From Adenanthera pavonina (taxonomy: Eukaryota; Streptophyta; Magnoliopsida; Fabales; Fabaceae), in contig JAIVEN010000013.1 in NCBI GenBank assembly GCA_026686845.1, forward strand, positions 950,001 through 1,014,000: DNA of 64,000 nucleotides, given 5' to 3'. Positions within the stretch are counted from its first letter, which is position 1, and each line of letters starts with the position of its first letter. Of this stretch, positions 23,436 through 35,239 are shown piece after piece. Position numbers and translations under genes: made by a program. The notes under the pieces were generated by a model. It saw only the letters and a program-made list of their open reading frames with translations, had not been told where the DNA came from and searched no databases.

Positions 23436-24644
23436 TTAGTTGGTGGGGTTGCTTCGGAACGATCCCAATGCCTTGATAGCTGCTGCTCTCAGAATGTACT
23501 GATGATATGCTGCTGCTGCCAATGCTCCCACAAATGGACCAACCCAGAAGATCCACTGCATCAACACACATACATACCATTACCAAACAATTATTACTTA
23601 ACCCAAATCTTTTTTTTTTTATACGAACGGAAAGAATTACTTAACCCAAATCTCAACATAGAATTAATTTATTAAAAACAAAGATCATACTTGATCGTCC
23701 CAAGCTTTCTCATTGTTGTAGATAACAGCAGCACCGAAGCTCCTTGCAGGGTTTATGCCTGTGCCAGTGATCGGGATAGTAGCCAAGTGAACCATGAAGA
23801 CAGCAAATCCAATTGGCAATGGAGCCAAAACCTGCAGCCACAAATAGTAATTCACATACAGCGCAACACAAACCAACGTGCGTACAAAACTAATTGCTTC
23901 TCTCACTGCTAGACGAAGCTAGTTCCATGTACAGTGAGTAATAGTATGGAAGCGTCAAACATACAGGGACGTGAGAATCACGGGCGCTTCTCTTGGGGTC
24001 AGTAGCAGAGAAAACAGTGTACACCAGGACGAAGGTGCCAATAATCTCAGCACCCAGAGCAGTGCCTTTGTTGTAGCCGGAGTTCACTTCGTTGGCCCCA
24101 CCGCCGAGCGAGTTGTACGAGTGCTTCATGAACGCCTTAACCAACCCAGTACCGCAAATAGCCCCCAAGCACTGAGCCACCATATACGCTAAAGCTCGTA
24201 TGAGTGACACCTTCCGTGCCAAGAACAACCCAAACGTAACCGCGGGGTTGATGTGACCACCTACACACATACACATGCACCAAACCAAGACAAGGACAAA
24301 CCGCTTCAGTATACCTGATGATGCGGAAATTATGAGCAGCGGATCGGGTTGAACTTACCAGAGATACCGGCGGTGCAGTAGACAAGGACAAAGATCATGC
24401 CACCGAAGGCCCAAGCGATGCCCAGGAGACCCACACCATTGCATGGGCCGGCCTGCTTTTTGTGGCCGATGACGGTGGCGACGGTGATGTAGAGGAAGAG
24501 AAGGGTGGCGATGAACTCGGCGATGAGAGCTCTGTAGAAAGACCAGAGCTTGAGCTCGGCGGTGTCAAGGAGGGGAGCCGGTGGGGGGTCCACGTAGTCT
24601 TTCCCATGGTGGGTTTGTCCTTCTTCGCTCACTTCCTTCGACAT
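23436..24644 (-). CDS. PIP2: PIP2-type plasma-membrane aquaporin
   Basis: Four exons on the minus strand join in frame: 24644-24359, 24260-23965, 23831-23691 and 23555-23436, giving 280 residues, normal for a PIP2. Plasma-membrane intrinsic proteins form tetrameric water channels. Both NPA boxes are present (GGHINPAVTFG around residue 100, GTGINPARSFG around 221). The aromatic/arginine filter residues visible downstream are H209, T218 and R224, the usual water-selective PIP set. Six membrane segments are evident. The loop-B serine (KVSLIRA) and the C-terminal serines (GSFRSNPTN), known phosphorylation sites in PIP2 gating and trafficking, are retained. The C-terminus GSFRSN and the N-terminus MSKEVSEEGQ are closest to Arabidopsis PIP2;7/PIP2;8 as I remember them. 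Its position next to SYF2 agrees with the PIP2;8 locus. All introns are GT-AG; no damage is seen. Confidence 0.95.
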
Positions 24645-25010
24645 CTCTCTGTAGAACTAGAAACAACCTCTGGCGGAGATGAAACGAATGCTATGAATAT
24701 TAGTATGGGATGAACCCTGGGTTTGAGGGTGGTAGGAGCAGTAGTGGTGGTGAAGTGGAGATAATGGATGGTCTTTTTAACAGGCGAGAGAGGGGCAAAG
24801 AAAGTGAGGGATGTAGGGAATACGACAAGGGCAACTTTGGAATAAAAGAAAATAGCCAATGGCAGATGTAGAGAGAGAGAGTGGGACCCGATTGAACAGC
24901 AAGACCATGTGAGGTGAGGTGAGGGGGAGAGTGAGAGAGAGAGAGAAATAATCATGGCATGAGGTGAGGGGTAGGAGTAGTATGTCAGCCTGGAAACCAT
25001 TATGGCCCAT
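24645..25010 (-). promoter_or_regulatory. PIP2 5' UTR and GA/CT-rich promoter
   Basis: Upstream of the aquaporin start, two GA-rich runs (about 24869-24881 and 24918-24947 on the plus strand, so CT-rich in the sense strand) lie within 300 bp of the ATG. Pyrimidine-rich leaders and GA repeats that can bind BPC/GAGA-type factors are common in plant 5' regions. Factor binding here is inference. Confidence 0.4.
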
Positions 25011-28000
25011 AAGTCACGCGTTGCAACGGTCATATCTTGTCTTGCCCCTTTTTGCTCACTCATATTATCCTATCGATATCTCCTTCAGCTTAGCCTCCTT
25101 TTGCTTAATCTTCAAGGAAAGAAAATACGAACTACTATACAAGTACTACTACTACATTATCTCTTACGTTAACCACGGTCGGTAACACTCTGTTTTTACT
25201 GTTGGAAAAATAACCGTTGGGTCTTTAAGCAATAACGGAGCAATTTAACTCTACAAAATGGCTTCTCGAAAAGACCGTTGGGTAACAGAAGGGCTCGCGA
25301 TGACGTAGCATAGGTGGACCCAAACACGTCAGCCCATCCCATCCCAATCAATTCCAAGAACAAAACACAGAGAGGGGAAAGTAACATCTATGCTCTCCAT
25401 TCTCCAACTTATCTTGCTTATATTACAGTAACTCCTTTTTTAAAAAAAAAAATTAAGGATTTTAATTCTAATGCTCTTAAGATTTTAAAAATAAAACAAA
25501 ATATGGATTGCGTTAAAATAATATGGAAGATTATGAGATATGAAATGGCATCAATACTCTCCAACATTAATCAGTGGGAATCCCATTCTCAGTTGAAAAT
25601 AGCTGCCAGTATTTTATTTTTGTGGGTTATCTAAGATGTGATCTTCTAGTATCATCTTCTCTCTATGTTGTCTTTTTCTGTGTCTTCTTTACATTTGCCT
25701 TGTCCTTATTCTTCCAACGGCATTTTTTTCTGTGTTTAAAGACGTCACAAGGATTGCATGTGTGAGCTTGAATGCTTTCCCCCCTCTTCAAATGGATACC
25801 ATATATTAATAATTTTGAAGATATATATATAAGCAAAATGGAGAGACTCAATTTGATATGTCATATCGATTTAAATTAATGATCAAATTCATATGTTTAT
25901 ATGTGATTTTAATTGTTGGATTTTATTTGTCTAGTTTCTTGAAATATGTAAATGTAATGAGTCATATATAAAATCAAAAGGATCGTTGAATAATGTTTGC
26001 ATGATTCCACAACTATCTTTATTCTTTCTTTGCAGCAAAGCTATGTGGTAGTTATGGGGAACTTTTTTTTTTATGACTTTCTTACATGAGGACTTTATTT
26101 CCTAATTTTATCAAACTTTTTGTGATTCCTTATTACTTTAGATTTAGAGCCATGCCCTTAATCATGTTGAAGTAATAAAGAGTAAGGATGTAAATTTAAA
26201 TTTTTAAAAAGTAAAAAGAAAAAAGAAAAAAAGTTTTATATATATATATATATCTTATATTAACACTCAGCATTTATTTATTTCATTACATGAAATATAT
26301 TATATATATATATATATATATAAGATTAACATTGTTGTTGTATATATATTTTTAAAAAATGTAGTGTATGGGATGGATAATTTTGGGGTTATTAGGAATT
26401 GAAAGAAAGAGGCGTGGAAGAGGGGAGAATGAGGACAAAGTGAAGTATTACCAAATTTGGAAAAGGAAGGAAGGAAAGGAACAAACAATGAGGTTGGCAT
26501 ATACAAAATACAACATTAGCAAGTAGAGAGTGTGGAGGGTCATGCGGAGCTGTTGTTTATGGATCCATGTCTTTTTTCTTTCTACTCTTTCTATATAGTA
26601 ATAATAAATAATAATCTTCTACCATCGCATCAGCTGCGACACTCCTTTGTTTAAAAACTTTAAAGTTTCATTTAATATATATATATATATATATGCTGGG
26701 TTCATCTTTTGTTCATACTTACTTCATCCTGATTCAAATGACTAAATCAATATTTCTTGATAATTTTTTTTTTCAAATTATTTGATTGATTGTATATTTG
26801 ATGATTAAGGTTGCAGACAATACAAGTACATCTGCAGATTTTCACGGGACTCTTTTTTTTTTTTTTTTGGGTAAAGAGGGGACTCATTTTGTTATATGAA
26901 AATATAGCCATGCAAGTCAAATAAATGTATTGTATGGTATTTCTCCTTGATTGGGTAAAAAAAAAACTCACTAAAAGATCTTTTTCAATTGTCCTACTCA
27001 AATTCTAATTGATCAGTTATTCTAACTGTTAGAAAAATATATTTTGGCACTTCTTTGAAGTTTGAAAAGGAAAGGCCTGAGTTCGGAAACTTTTATTTTT
27101 TTAAATTTTCAAAGAAATCCAACCTGTAACCAAAGTTAATAATTGCTGGATTTTTCTCCAGTTAAAATCTCTCTAGTTAAATCTCAATCTTTCATGAAAT
27201 TTAAAGGTTATAGTGTTTTACAAAAAAGGTGAAAAAAATAAGGATGCAAGGGAGTGAAATTAGTAGCTAGTGAGGAGGATACAATGAAAAAATAATAATT
27301 GGTGAGATGAGTGTAGATTATGGTGGAGATTTAACTGAAGATGTGTCATCAGAAATTTCAAACGAAGTGGATCCAAGTTGATAGTATTTTAAAATGAAGT
27401 GTCGTGCGGGGGCCCCCAAAAATGGGACGGTTATGTGAAATTTGGTGAAAAAGCGGCGTCCTCCTCAAACATAATTACCATTACTTTACTATTACTGCTA
27501 ATAAGAAAGTGAAGGCTCGCTGGAGAGGGTGCGGGGTCACGTGGTGAGCTGGAACAGACACAGGCAGGTCCATACAAAAACCAACTAAAGGTGGTCGTCC
27601 AGTAGTAGTAGTAGTAGTTACGCATACAAAGTTGTTCATGTCTTTTTTTTTTTTTTTTTAATACGGCAACGGTCCTCTTATTAATTTTGTCGCTGTTAGC
27701 TGAAGCTGTGGTCCCCACCTCATCCATCCCAGCTCAAGCTTCCCCACCTCTCTTTTCTCGCCCTTTGCCACCACCAAGGTACTGTTCCCCAATGCTCTTT
27801 TTACCTCTTTTCTTTTGGACACTTTTTTCCTTTACAATATTGTGCCAAATTTAAAATGCATCCTTCACATTATTCATTCATATTTTTATAAACAGTACCA
27901 CCTACTATAAATTTTGTATTCTATATTCATTCTTTACTATATACACAATCATGATGAAGCTATCATCTCAATCTCCTCGCTCATTTTTGGATATTCCTGC

Positions 28001-30794
28001 TTGTGTCGTAAGTTTTGAAAGGTAAATTATTGTATGTAATGTAATATTATTTCAAAAAGAAAAAAAATTGAAGGACAAATAAAAGATCCCCAAATATGAC
28101 ATGACATGAGAAGAGATGCCCCACCTTCCTTCCATGCATCTAACTTTAACTGCCTTGGAATTCAATGTCACAACTGATCGTTTCCTCCTTGGCTCGCTCA
28201 ACATGAAATAATAATAATAGGCTTCCTTCTTCCCTCTTCCCCTGTAGTATTTCCATTATTCCAGTCCAGGGTACTGGGATTCAGATTTGGCCCTGACTTC
28301 CACAATTATTGGTACCTTCATGAATGATGCTACTCCTCAAGTTCCAAAACCACTGGTGGTCTGTGATTAATTAATCATTGTCCTGCTGCATAACTGTTTC
28401 ATCTTACCCTTGTCTTTTTGGATCCATGATTCCAACCGCTGATCAACTTTTCGTACCTCATGCTCGTCCCCTCTCACTGTTAATAATAGTGATCCACACC
28501 AAACTGCCGCCGGTAAAATTACAGTGGATCCCCATATGATTCACTGCTATCTGAGAATCCCCACCAAAAAAAGGGCACTCTTGAATGGTCCAGAGGCCAC
28601 TATATATATGTATATATATATATATATTACAAGGGATGAATTTCAATTCTTGGATCTTCCTTGGGATAAAGAAACATTTCCAATGAGACTGTTAAACTTC
28701 ACAGGTTGAGTTGAGTCCATCCATTTACCACACAGTAGCCTTGTTTGTTAATGATATATTTCACTCTGCCGCCGGATCATTGCATGGATTTACCCAACAG
28801 AGTACTTGTTTGTCGCTGCACAGAGTTGAGGAAAAACATGTATCAGAGTCAAATGAAGTTGATACACAATTTCATTCATTAGAGGCTGTTTGTTCCACTC
28901 CACAAATATTCCTTCAATATAAGAAATGCGTTATCACTTCCCTGTCTTGCTCTGCGTGTGAGCGCCAAACAATCACAAACGATATTATATTATCACCACG
29001 TCAAGAAATGTGGTTTCTTCTTTTGGGGAAAAATAATTTTCTATGCCTTTATTCTATTTTTGGAAATGTTTATTTGCGTTGAGAGTTCTTTATAAATGTT
29101 TATTCTCTCTTTATAATTACTTTTTAATATTGTTTATTAAAAAAAATACGAGAACTATTTTCTATCGTCAAAATCGTTACTTTATTTTTACACTTTATTC
29201 TATTTATTTTCAATATTAATACCAAACAGCCTAAATTAAATAGGATTTTAGTGACAAAATTTTTAAAGAAGGGCTTATTTGAAGTATAGTTTCTAGCCAT
29301 GTCTTCCCACATCACTTTCATTGATAATCATCGACAAATGTGTATGTTGCAAATACAATTAGCTTTCCTTAAAAGGCAGAAAAACAAAACAAGGAGTAAG
29401 AACCTAAATGAGAAATCTGAATTATAGTTTGGAAATAAGTTGGCAAGATTTCATGGATAACTAAATCTCAAAGGAAATTACAACTTTCAGAAAATTTTGG
29501 TAAAAATTACACCAAACACATCAATCTTAGTTTCATAACTAAAATTCCCTGGAAAAGCCTTAAATAATGCTTATCCGAACAACCCCTTAGTGTCTACAAT
29601 TTGTCAATCTCTCCTTCTACAATTGCAAGGAGGCTAACAAAAAAGCAAAGCCATCGAATCTATGGTTACATCTAGGCACCATTCCAAAAGATCCACTTCA
29701 AGTAATATGAGATCCATTAACTAGAGTCAACACTAGAGTCATGAAAAAAGCTTTACAAGACTTGATTAGATACTTGTAAGATAATAAGTCCAAAATGTTT
29801 GACAAAGAGACGTTTTTGCCTTTAGGTCATAAGAGAATTGTTATATTGATTCAGACCCATAATATTGATATGACTCAATTGGAAGAATGACCCATATCGC
29901 TTAGAATTAGTTTAGGATAATATTAGATTTTATTTTAATTTTTTAGATTTAATTATTTTATTTATCTTTATCTTTTTAATTAATTTAAGATTAGGATAAA
30001 TAATTTGTAATTTTCTATTTGTATTTTCAATGGACCAATCATAGGATTATACAACACTAACAGTAATAACATTAGTCTTATCCCATTAAATTATAGGATT
30101 ATAATTAATTTAAATCAATTAGATAAAACCTATTTTTATCTATTTGGGTTAGGAGTCCTTGTAGAAATGAATATTTTTTCCTTCTATTTAAAGGCCTTCA
30201 GTGTAGTTTTGCCAATCAAGCAATTCGGAATTAATTTTTGTAATTAATAAGGTATCATTAGTTTTCTGTGTTCTTAAAAATACATCCAACTTATCAAGAA
30301 TATAATTTGCTCTTGTAGTATCTCCTATAGCTAGAATTCTTTAAAACAAATTTTTATTGAATTCTAATTTGATTAACCAATTTGAAGTTAAGCTTTCGCA
30401 TTACTTTTCTCTATATTCTCTATATTTTTTGAATTCCTGAGACAAAATCTTTGTGAGGTCCACATTTCATATGCTCAACCTCTGGAGTGTGCTAAAATTG
30501 ATGTGTCTGAAAGAAAATAATAACTATTTTTTCGTTCTTCTATATTTTTGTACTATATTCCTCAATTCATAACTTCATTTACGCTTAATTTTTGAAATAT
30601 AAAACAAGCATATGAGGCCAACATTATAGCACAGCAGTTATACATACACTGTCATCAGTCATACATACAAGTACAGACAAGTGCCAGAGCACTCCTTAGG
30701 TAATTATTTCATGTTCCCCGGAGCCCAACTCAGCAACAAAAATTTGGTCATTTTTGCACTTGAAGGCCCTCGCAAGATCCAAGGGCATGCATGC
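25011..30794. other. long intergenic region, no confirmed gene
   Basis: I find no exon set that keeps frame. It holds (TA)n runs near 26236-26254, 26301-26322, 26676-26695 and 28600-28626, poly-T runs, and a (GTA)n run at 27600-27618. A CT-rich segment at 27700-27776 ends in CCACCAAG before GTACTG and looks like a possible plus-strand leader exon, but no coding exon follows it. The 123-codon frame 28711-29082 starts without ATG and has no domain features. The last 150 bp are probably HPR1 3' UTR. Confidence 0.55.
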
Positions 30795-33645
30795 TTATAG
30801 CTTCGAAACTGGCAAACCTGCATTTAAAAAAGAAAACATAGCGTTTATCTTCAACAAGTTCTTTAAAGATACTCAGTTGAAGTGTCCTACCAAGGGCTTT
30901 AACATTAACAATGCTAGGACATGCAGCTGGAGGAGGAGCATTCTCATTGAGGAAAGGTTCCACCCTGTTGGGATCAGACCAGACTGGGTAGCCTTTAATT
31001 TTGCCCTGAATTTTTAACAAGTATCAGCTTCTTTCCTTCTAAGTGAGGCAAATACAAATAAATTATTCATCACAGAGATAAATATAACGCTACTAGAGCT
31101 AGGAGTCATCAAGTGGTGCGAGGTGCACCAAAGAAGACAGAAAAACTTCAGAGATCCATCCTCAGACGACAAGACATACCAGAACATTCACAGCAGCCAG
31201 TGTTGCCATTCCCTCACGGGTCCACTGCAAGAAAGGATGAAGTAATTTTGATGACTCTTACAATTTTGTCACCCTTGAAAGTTGAAAGAATGAGATATAA
31301 TATGGAAAATCTTTGGAACATGACTAGAATTCAGGCCTTTCTAATCTATTTTTGTAAATATTTTTTTGTTTTATAAGGATTATGAACTACCTTGGAAGCA
31401 GATGCAATGTGGGGTACCACAATGGCGTTCTTCATTTCTGCAAGCCCAGGTTTCATGTTGGGCTCATCCTGATAAAAATTAATTCTTATGTTGTATTAAG
31501 AGATGGAATAGAAACTCTGCTTATTGTAAGACATGCAAATTTACTTTACCTCAAACACATCGAGGCCTACTCGAAACATAGGATTCTGTCTCAAATGCTC
31601 CACAAGAGCAGCTTCGTCAATAACAGGCCCTCTACTACAGTTTATTAGAATTGCGTCCTGTGATTGGAATAGCATCATTGCCACATTTGTATCTCTTTAT
31701 GCTATAAATAACTGAGCGCTCTTCAAATTTTACGTACCTTCTTCATCTTTGCCAGTCTCTCCTTGTTGACCAAATGATAGGTGGTTTTATCCAAAACAGG
31801 ATGAAGACTAATCTACAAAATGCACCAATAGAGGCCCATTTTAATTGAAACAATCAGATAAGATATGTTAGATATGCACATTAATTCTCAGCACAAAGTT
31901 CTTACAACGTGTGCCTCCACAAGCACCTCCTCCATGGTTGCTGCCCTTTTCCAAGTCACTGGTTTTTCACCATTTGCTTTCAGGAATTCACCATAAGCTG
32001 CAATGGGGGAGAAAAATCAAGTCACCAACTTACAGAGTTATGTATTTCTTATTAAGTCAAGAACATGCCTGTGACAAACTTCTCTAGGCGTGTGGCTTGG
32101 TACAGATCATAGTAAATCAGGTTCATCTTAAACCCTTCAACCTAAAACAGTAGAACACAAGCTTTTCTGTCATCAGCAAAGCAAAATGTATCCGAATTAA
32201 ATTAATTGAGAATCCAAGTCAAACTGAAGTCAAATATATAACTGATACAACCAAAATTCGGGATGGACATCACCCTAGTAGGCTAGTCAGTTCTCAATCA
32301 ACTAGAAGTTTTAATTAGTGACAAACATAGCATTCAACAGATGCAACTCAATCAAATAAACCTAGAAGTACTTAAAGACTTCAATATTTGAAATAATGAA
32401 ACATTACCATCATTCTAGCATAAGTTGATCCTATCCGACCAGCTCCAATAACACCAACAGTCTGCCCTTTGAGCAAGTTTCCAACAAACCTATGGGAGAA
32501 TAAAGAACTTAATTCCCGCCATTACAAGAGTATGTGACTTATTTCAATGTATAAAGATGATCAAAGAAGTAAAATGCATATTATGTTTTTCTTACAAATG
32601 AGGAAGCCATCCATCGTATAATCCTGCCCTCATGAACTCATCAGCCTCAACTATCCTTCTAGCAGCTGCTAAAGAAAGTGAAGCTGCCAACTCTGCTGTT
32701 GTCTCTGTCAGTACTCCCTATCAAATGAACGTCAAAATGAATGTTAGAAATCAGAATAAATATTTCCCCTTCAATATTTTGCAGGAATCACGTGAGAGAA
32801 TATAATAAAAACTATTTATGCCTTAATTAATGGATTTTCCTAGCTAAGTTTTTCTAGTTGTTCTTGGCCGTTAGTTGAAGTGGCAAATGATTACCACTCA
32901 ATTAATTGAATTTTTTTATGGAGAAGAAGAAATACCTTGCTTGTATCTGCTAATTAACAAACCTAGACAAACGCTAACTTTGCATGAAGACAACTTGCGT
33001 GCATTTATTTAGGTTTGATGTAAAACCGTGAGGCGAAGAGATGACATACGGGAGTATTTCCAACAGCAACACCGTACTTGTTTGCAGCATTGACATCCAC
33101 ATTGTTATAACCAACTGCCATGTTACTGAATGCTTTGCCTCCCGCTCTACTCAATGCTGAAAACAACACTTCTCCCCAGTCTTCTGTCAGCTGTAACACG
33201 AACTCAATTTCAAATTCAAACCCAGAAGAAGAGAACAAAAGAAAGAAAATCAAAGAACCTAGAACGCCAGAAAGATGAAAAAACTCGAACTTTTCTCATT
33301 TCTGATGTGACCCATCGTATTGTTATTACCTGTCCGATAACTCCATCGCACTTATCACCAATTAAAGCAATGATGTCTTCAACTGACAGAATAGTTTTCT
33401 TCTGGGTACATATCTGAGTTCGAATACAGAAAGTTGTAGTCATTTGCCCAAAAGAAAAATACTAGAAGCATCTCAAGAAAGAAAAGCAAGATAACAGAAA
33501 AGGATCAAAGAAAGCGGATTACTTCAACGCGACAATCTTGCTGGATCAGAAGGTTGATCCAACGAGTTCCGGGCATGGGTTTGGTGCTAACGACTCTGTA
33601 TTTTCCATTTGGGTTCCAAACTTCGATGGACACGGGCTTGGCCAT
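30795..33645 (-). CDS. HPR1: hydroxypyruvate reductase, peroxisomal (NADH-dependent)
   Basis: Thirteen exons on the minus strand join in frame: 33645-33523, 33413-33330, 33190-33050, 32717-32596, 32489-32408, 32141-32069, 31997-31906, 31812-31738, 31657-31550, 31468-31391, 31224-31180, 31005-30891 and 30817-30795. The product is 386 residues, the family's usual length. HPR1 reduces hydroxypyruvate to glycerate in photorespiration. The Rossmann dinucleotide motif GAGRIG lies at about 172-177. D-2-hydroxyacid dehydrogenase catalytic residues are present: Arg in NCSRG (about 273), Glu in DVFEDEP (about 302) and His in PHIASAS (about 320). The protein ends in SKL, a type 1 peroxisomal signal, encoded wholly by the last, 23-nt exon. 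Intron 6 has a GC donor (ACAG before GCATGT). Retaining the last intron would remove SKL while keeping an open frame to 30748. Confidence 0.97.
30818..30890 (-). promoter_or_regulatory. last HPR1 intron, decides the peroxisomal signal
   Basis: This 73-nt intron separates exon 12 from the tiny exon carrying SKL. If it stays in the mRNA, the frame continues through it and past the SKL exon in another frame, ending at 30748 with QVQK. That product would lack the peroxisomal signal. Alternative splicing at this point is known from pumpkin HPR, where it yields peroxisomal and cytosolic forms. Its use here is inference. Confidence 0.5.
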
Positions 33646-34573
33646 GAGGAGAAAAAGCAGAAGAGTTCAGGAGTGGAGAGTGTATGGTAGACTACACGGG
33701 ACTGAAATTTGAGTTAATAGGCTATGGTGATCTGGTGTGGAGCGTAGGAACAGAGCGTTTTACGCAAGACCAATAAGATGGGTCCATGTAGAAGATTAAT
33801 GAATTGGTGAGCACTGGGCACGATGGTGTTGTTGAGTATAGGGCGGAGTAATAAGGTGGTTGCCTATGGGATTGGATCCTTACCGATAAAAGGGAGTTGA
33901 CGTGAGGCTGATATGGATGGAAGGAATGCAGGAAGTGTCTCGGCCTCTCGTTTGGTGCGATGATGTTGATAATGGATAAAATATATAAGCCCCAGAGGGT
34001 GTTGATTATTTAGTATATAGTACGAGTTAAGTTGGGCTAGGAGAACTTGTTTAGTTGGGCTGGGCAAGGTTAGCCCAATCATCAAGTTACAAAATATATA
34101 TATATATATATATATAAGTTGATGACCGGTATTATTTTAAAGTTATTTATAAACTGCTTGCTCGGAGAGAGATCACATGCCGTTGGGTAGAATAAGTTGT
34201 GCAAAGACTGAGAACATAGGAGGACAGGGTATAAGCCGTGTATAGAAGCCACGAAGTGGTGTGGAGCTGATATTACATGGAAGATGGACAATAACGGTGA
34301 GGGACTGAGGATGAATGCGTTGAGGAAGAAGCTAAAATTTGAACTTGTGAAGGACAAGAAGCAACGATGTTGCTGGAGGCATAGTGTGAGGCTCCTAGTT
34401 CCCCTATACATGGATCAAAGGTTATTAATGTTTATTGGGCTGATGCTGATGCTTGGAAGTGGTTTGGCGAAGCAGCAAAACATGAGAGGGCCATGTGGAA
34501 GTGGAACTTGATCAATAAAGATTGGGAATTAAGATGTTATCATTTACCCCCACACAAGCCAATAGAGCAGTAG
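33646..34573. other. HPR1 promoter and short unassigned open frame
   Basis: Bases 33646-33720 are probably the HPR1 leader. A (TA)n run lies at 34095-34117. The plus-strand frame at about 34383-34575 is tryptophan-rich (VYWADADAWKWFGEAAKHER, then MWKWNLINKDWE) and is preceded by an AAAG that could be an acceptor (ATCAAAG before GTTATTAATG). I do not recognise it; it may be a gene fragment. Confidence 0.35.
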
Positions 34574-35239
34574 ATGTAGGAGTTAGGAATGGCCAAAACA
34601 AACAAACCGTCATCACATTGACTTAGAAGTGGTAAAGTGGGTTAACCTGTCTTAAACAAGTCAGCCCACCACTGACCCTCTTTTTGGCTAGGCAAGATAG
34701 GATGGGTTGAAGCACCCATAAGAATGAACCTAGAAATCTCTAGCTTGTTCCACCATATAAAAGCTAGTGGGCCAAACGGGTTAATCCCTTTTTCTCCTCT
34801 TTTGTTTGGTTAAATCATCCGCTTCCTCCTATTCACTATTATCAACTAAAAGATTACATACATGATTTGCCTATTTGATACATGAATTAATACAATAATA
34901 ACACTAACACAAGTAATATTTAATCCAACAAAATAAAATACAACTAAAATTACAATCCAAGACAAGACCAAATGTCCAAATCCAAAACAAAGTTTAGTCT
35001 TAATACATAATAAGTTAAAAACAAGTTGCTCAAATTCTCATATTGAAAACATTTTCAATTTTCAATATAATCAATCATCCTCGATGACCATATTTGAAGT
35101 TGCTTCATCTTGATGAAGAATATCAATCGTTGTACCATCTTCATTCTCTCCATCATTATTTATAGCAAACAATAAAATAAAGATATATATTATTAAATAT
35201 TATTTGGTATGCTTGAATGCTTTTGATAAAAATAAGCAT

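Noticed and set aside
24395..24607. Ser/Pro-rich 70-codon frame on the minus strand
   Set aside because: It is an out-of-frame shadow of PIP2 exon 1.
27700..27780. CT-rich leader-like exon with a donor as the start of a plus-strand gene
   Set aside because: No downstream coding exon with a consistent frame was found before HPR1.
28711..29082. 123-codon open frame
   Set aside because: It has no ATG at its start, no recognisable motif and no partner exons.
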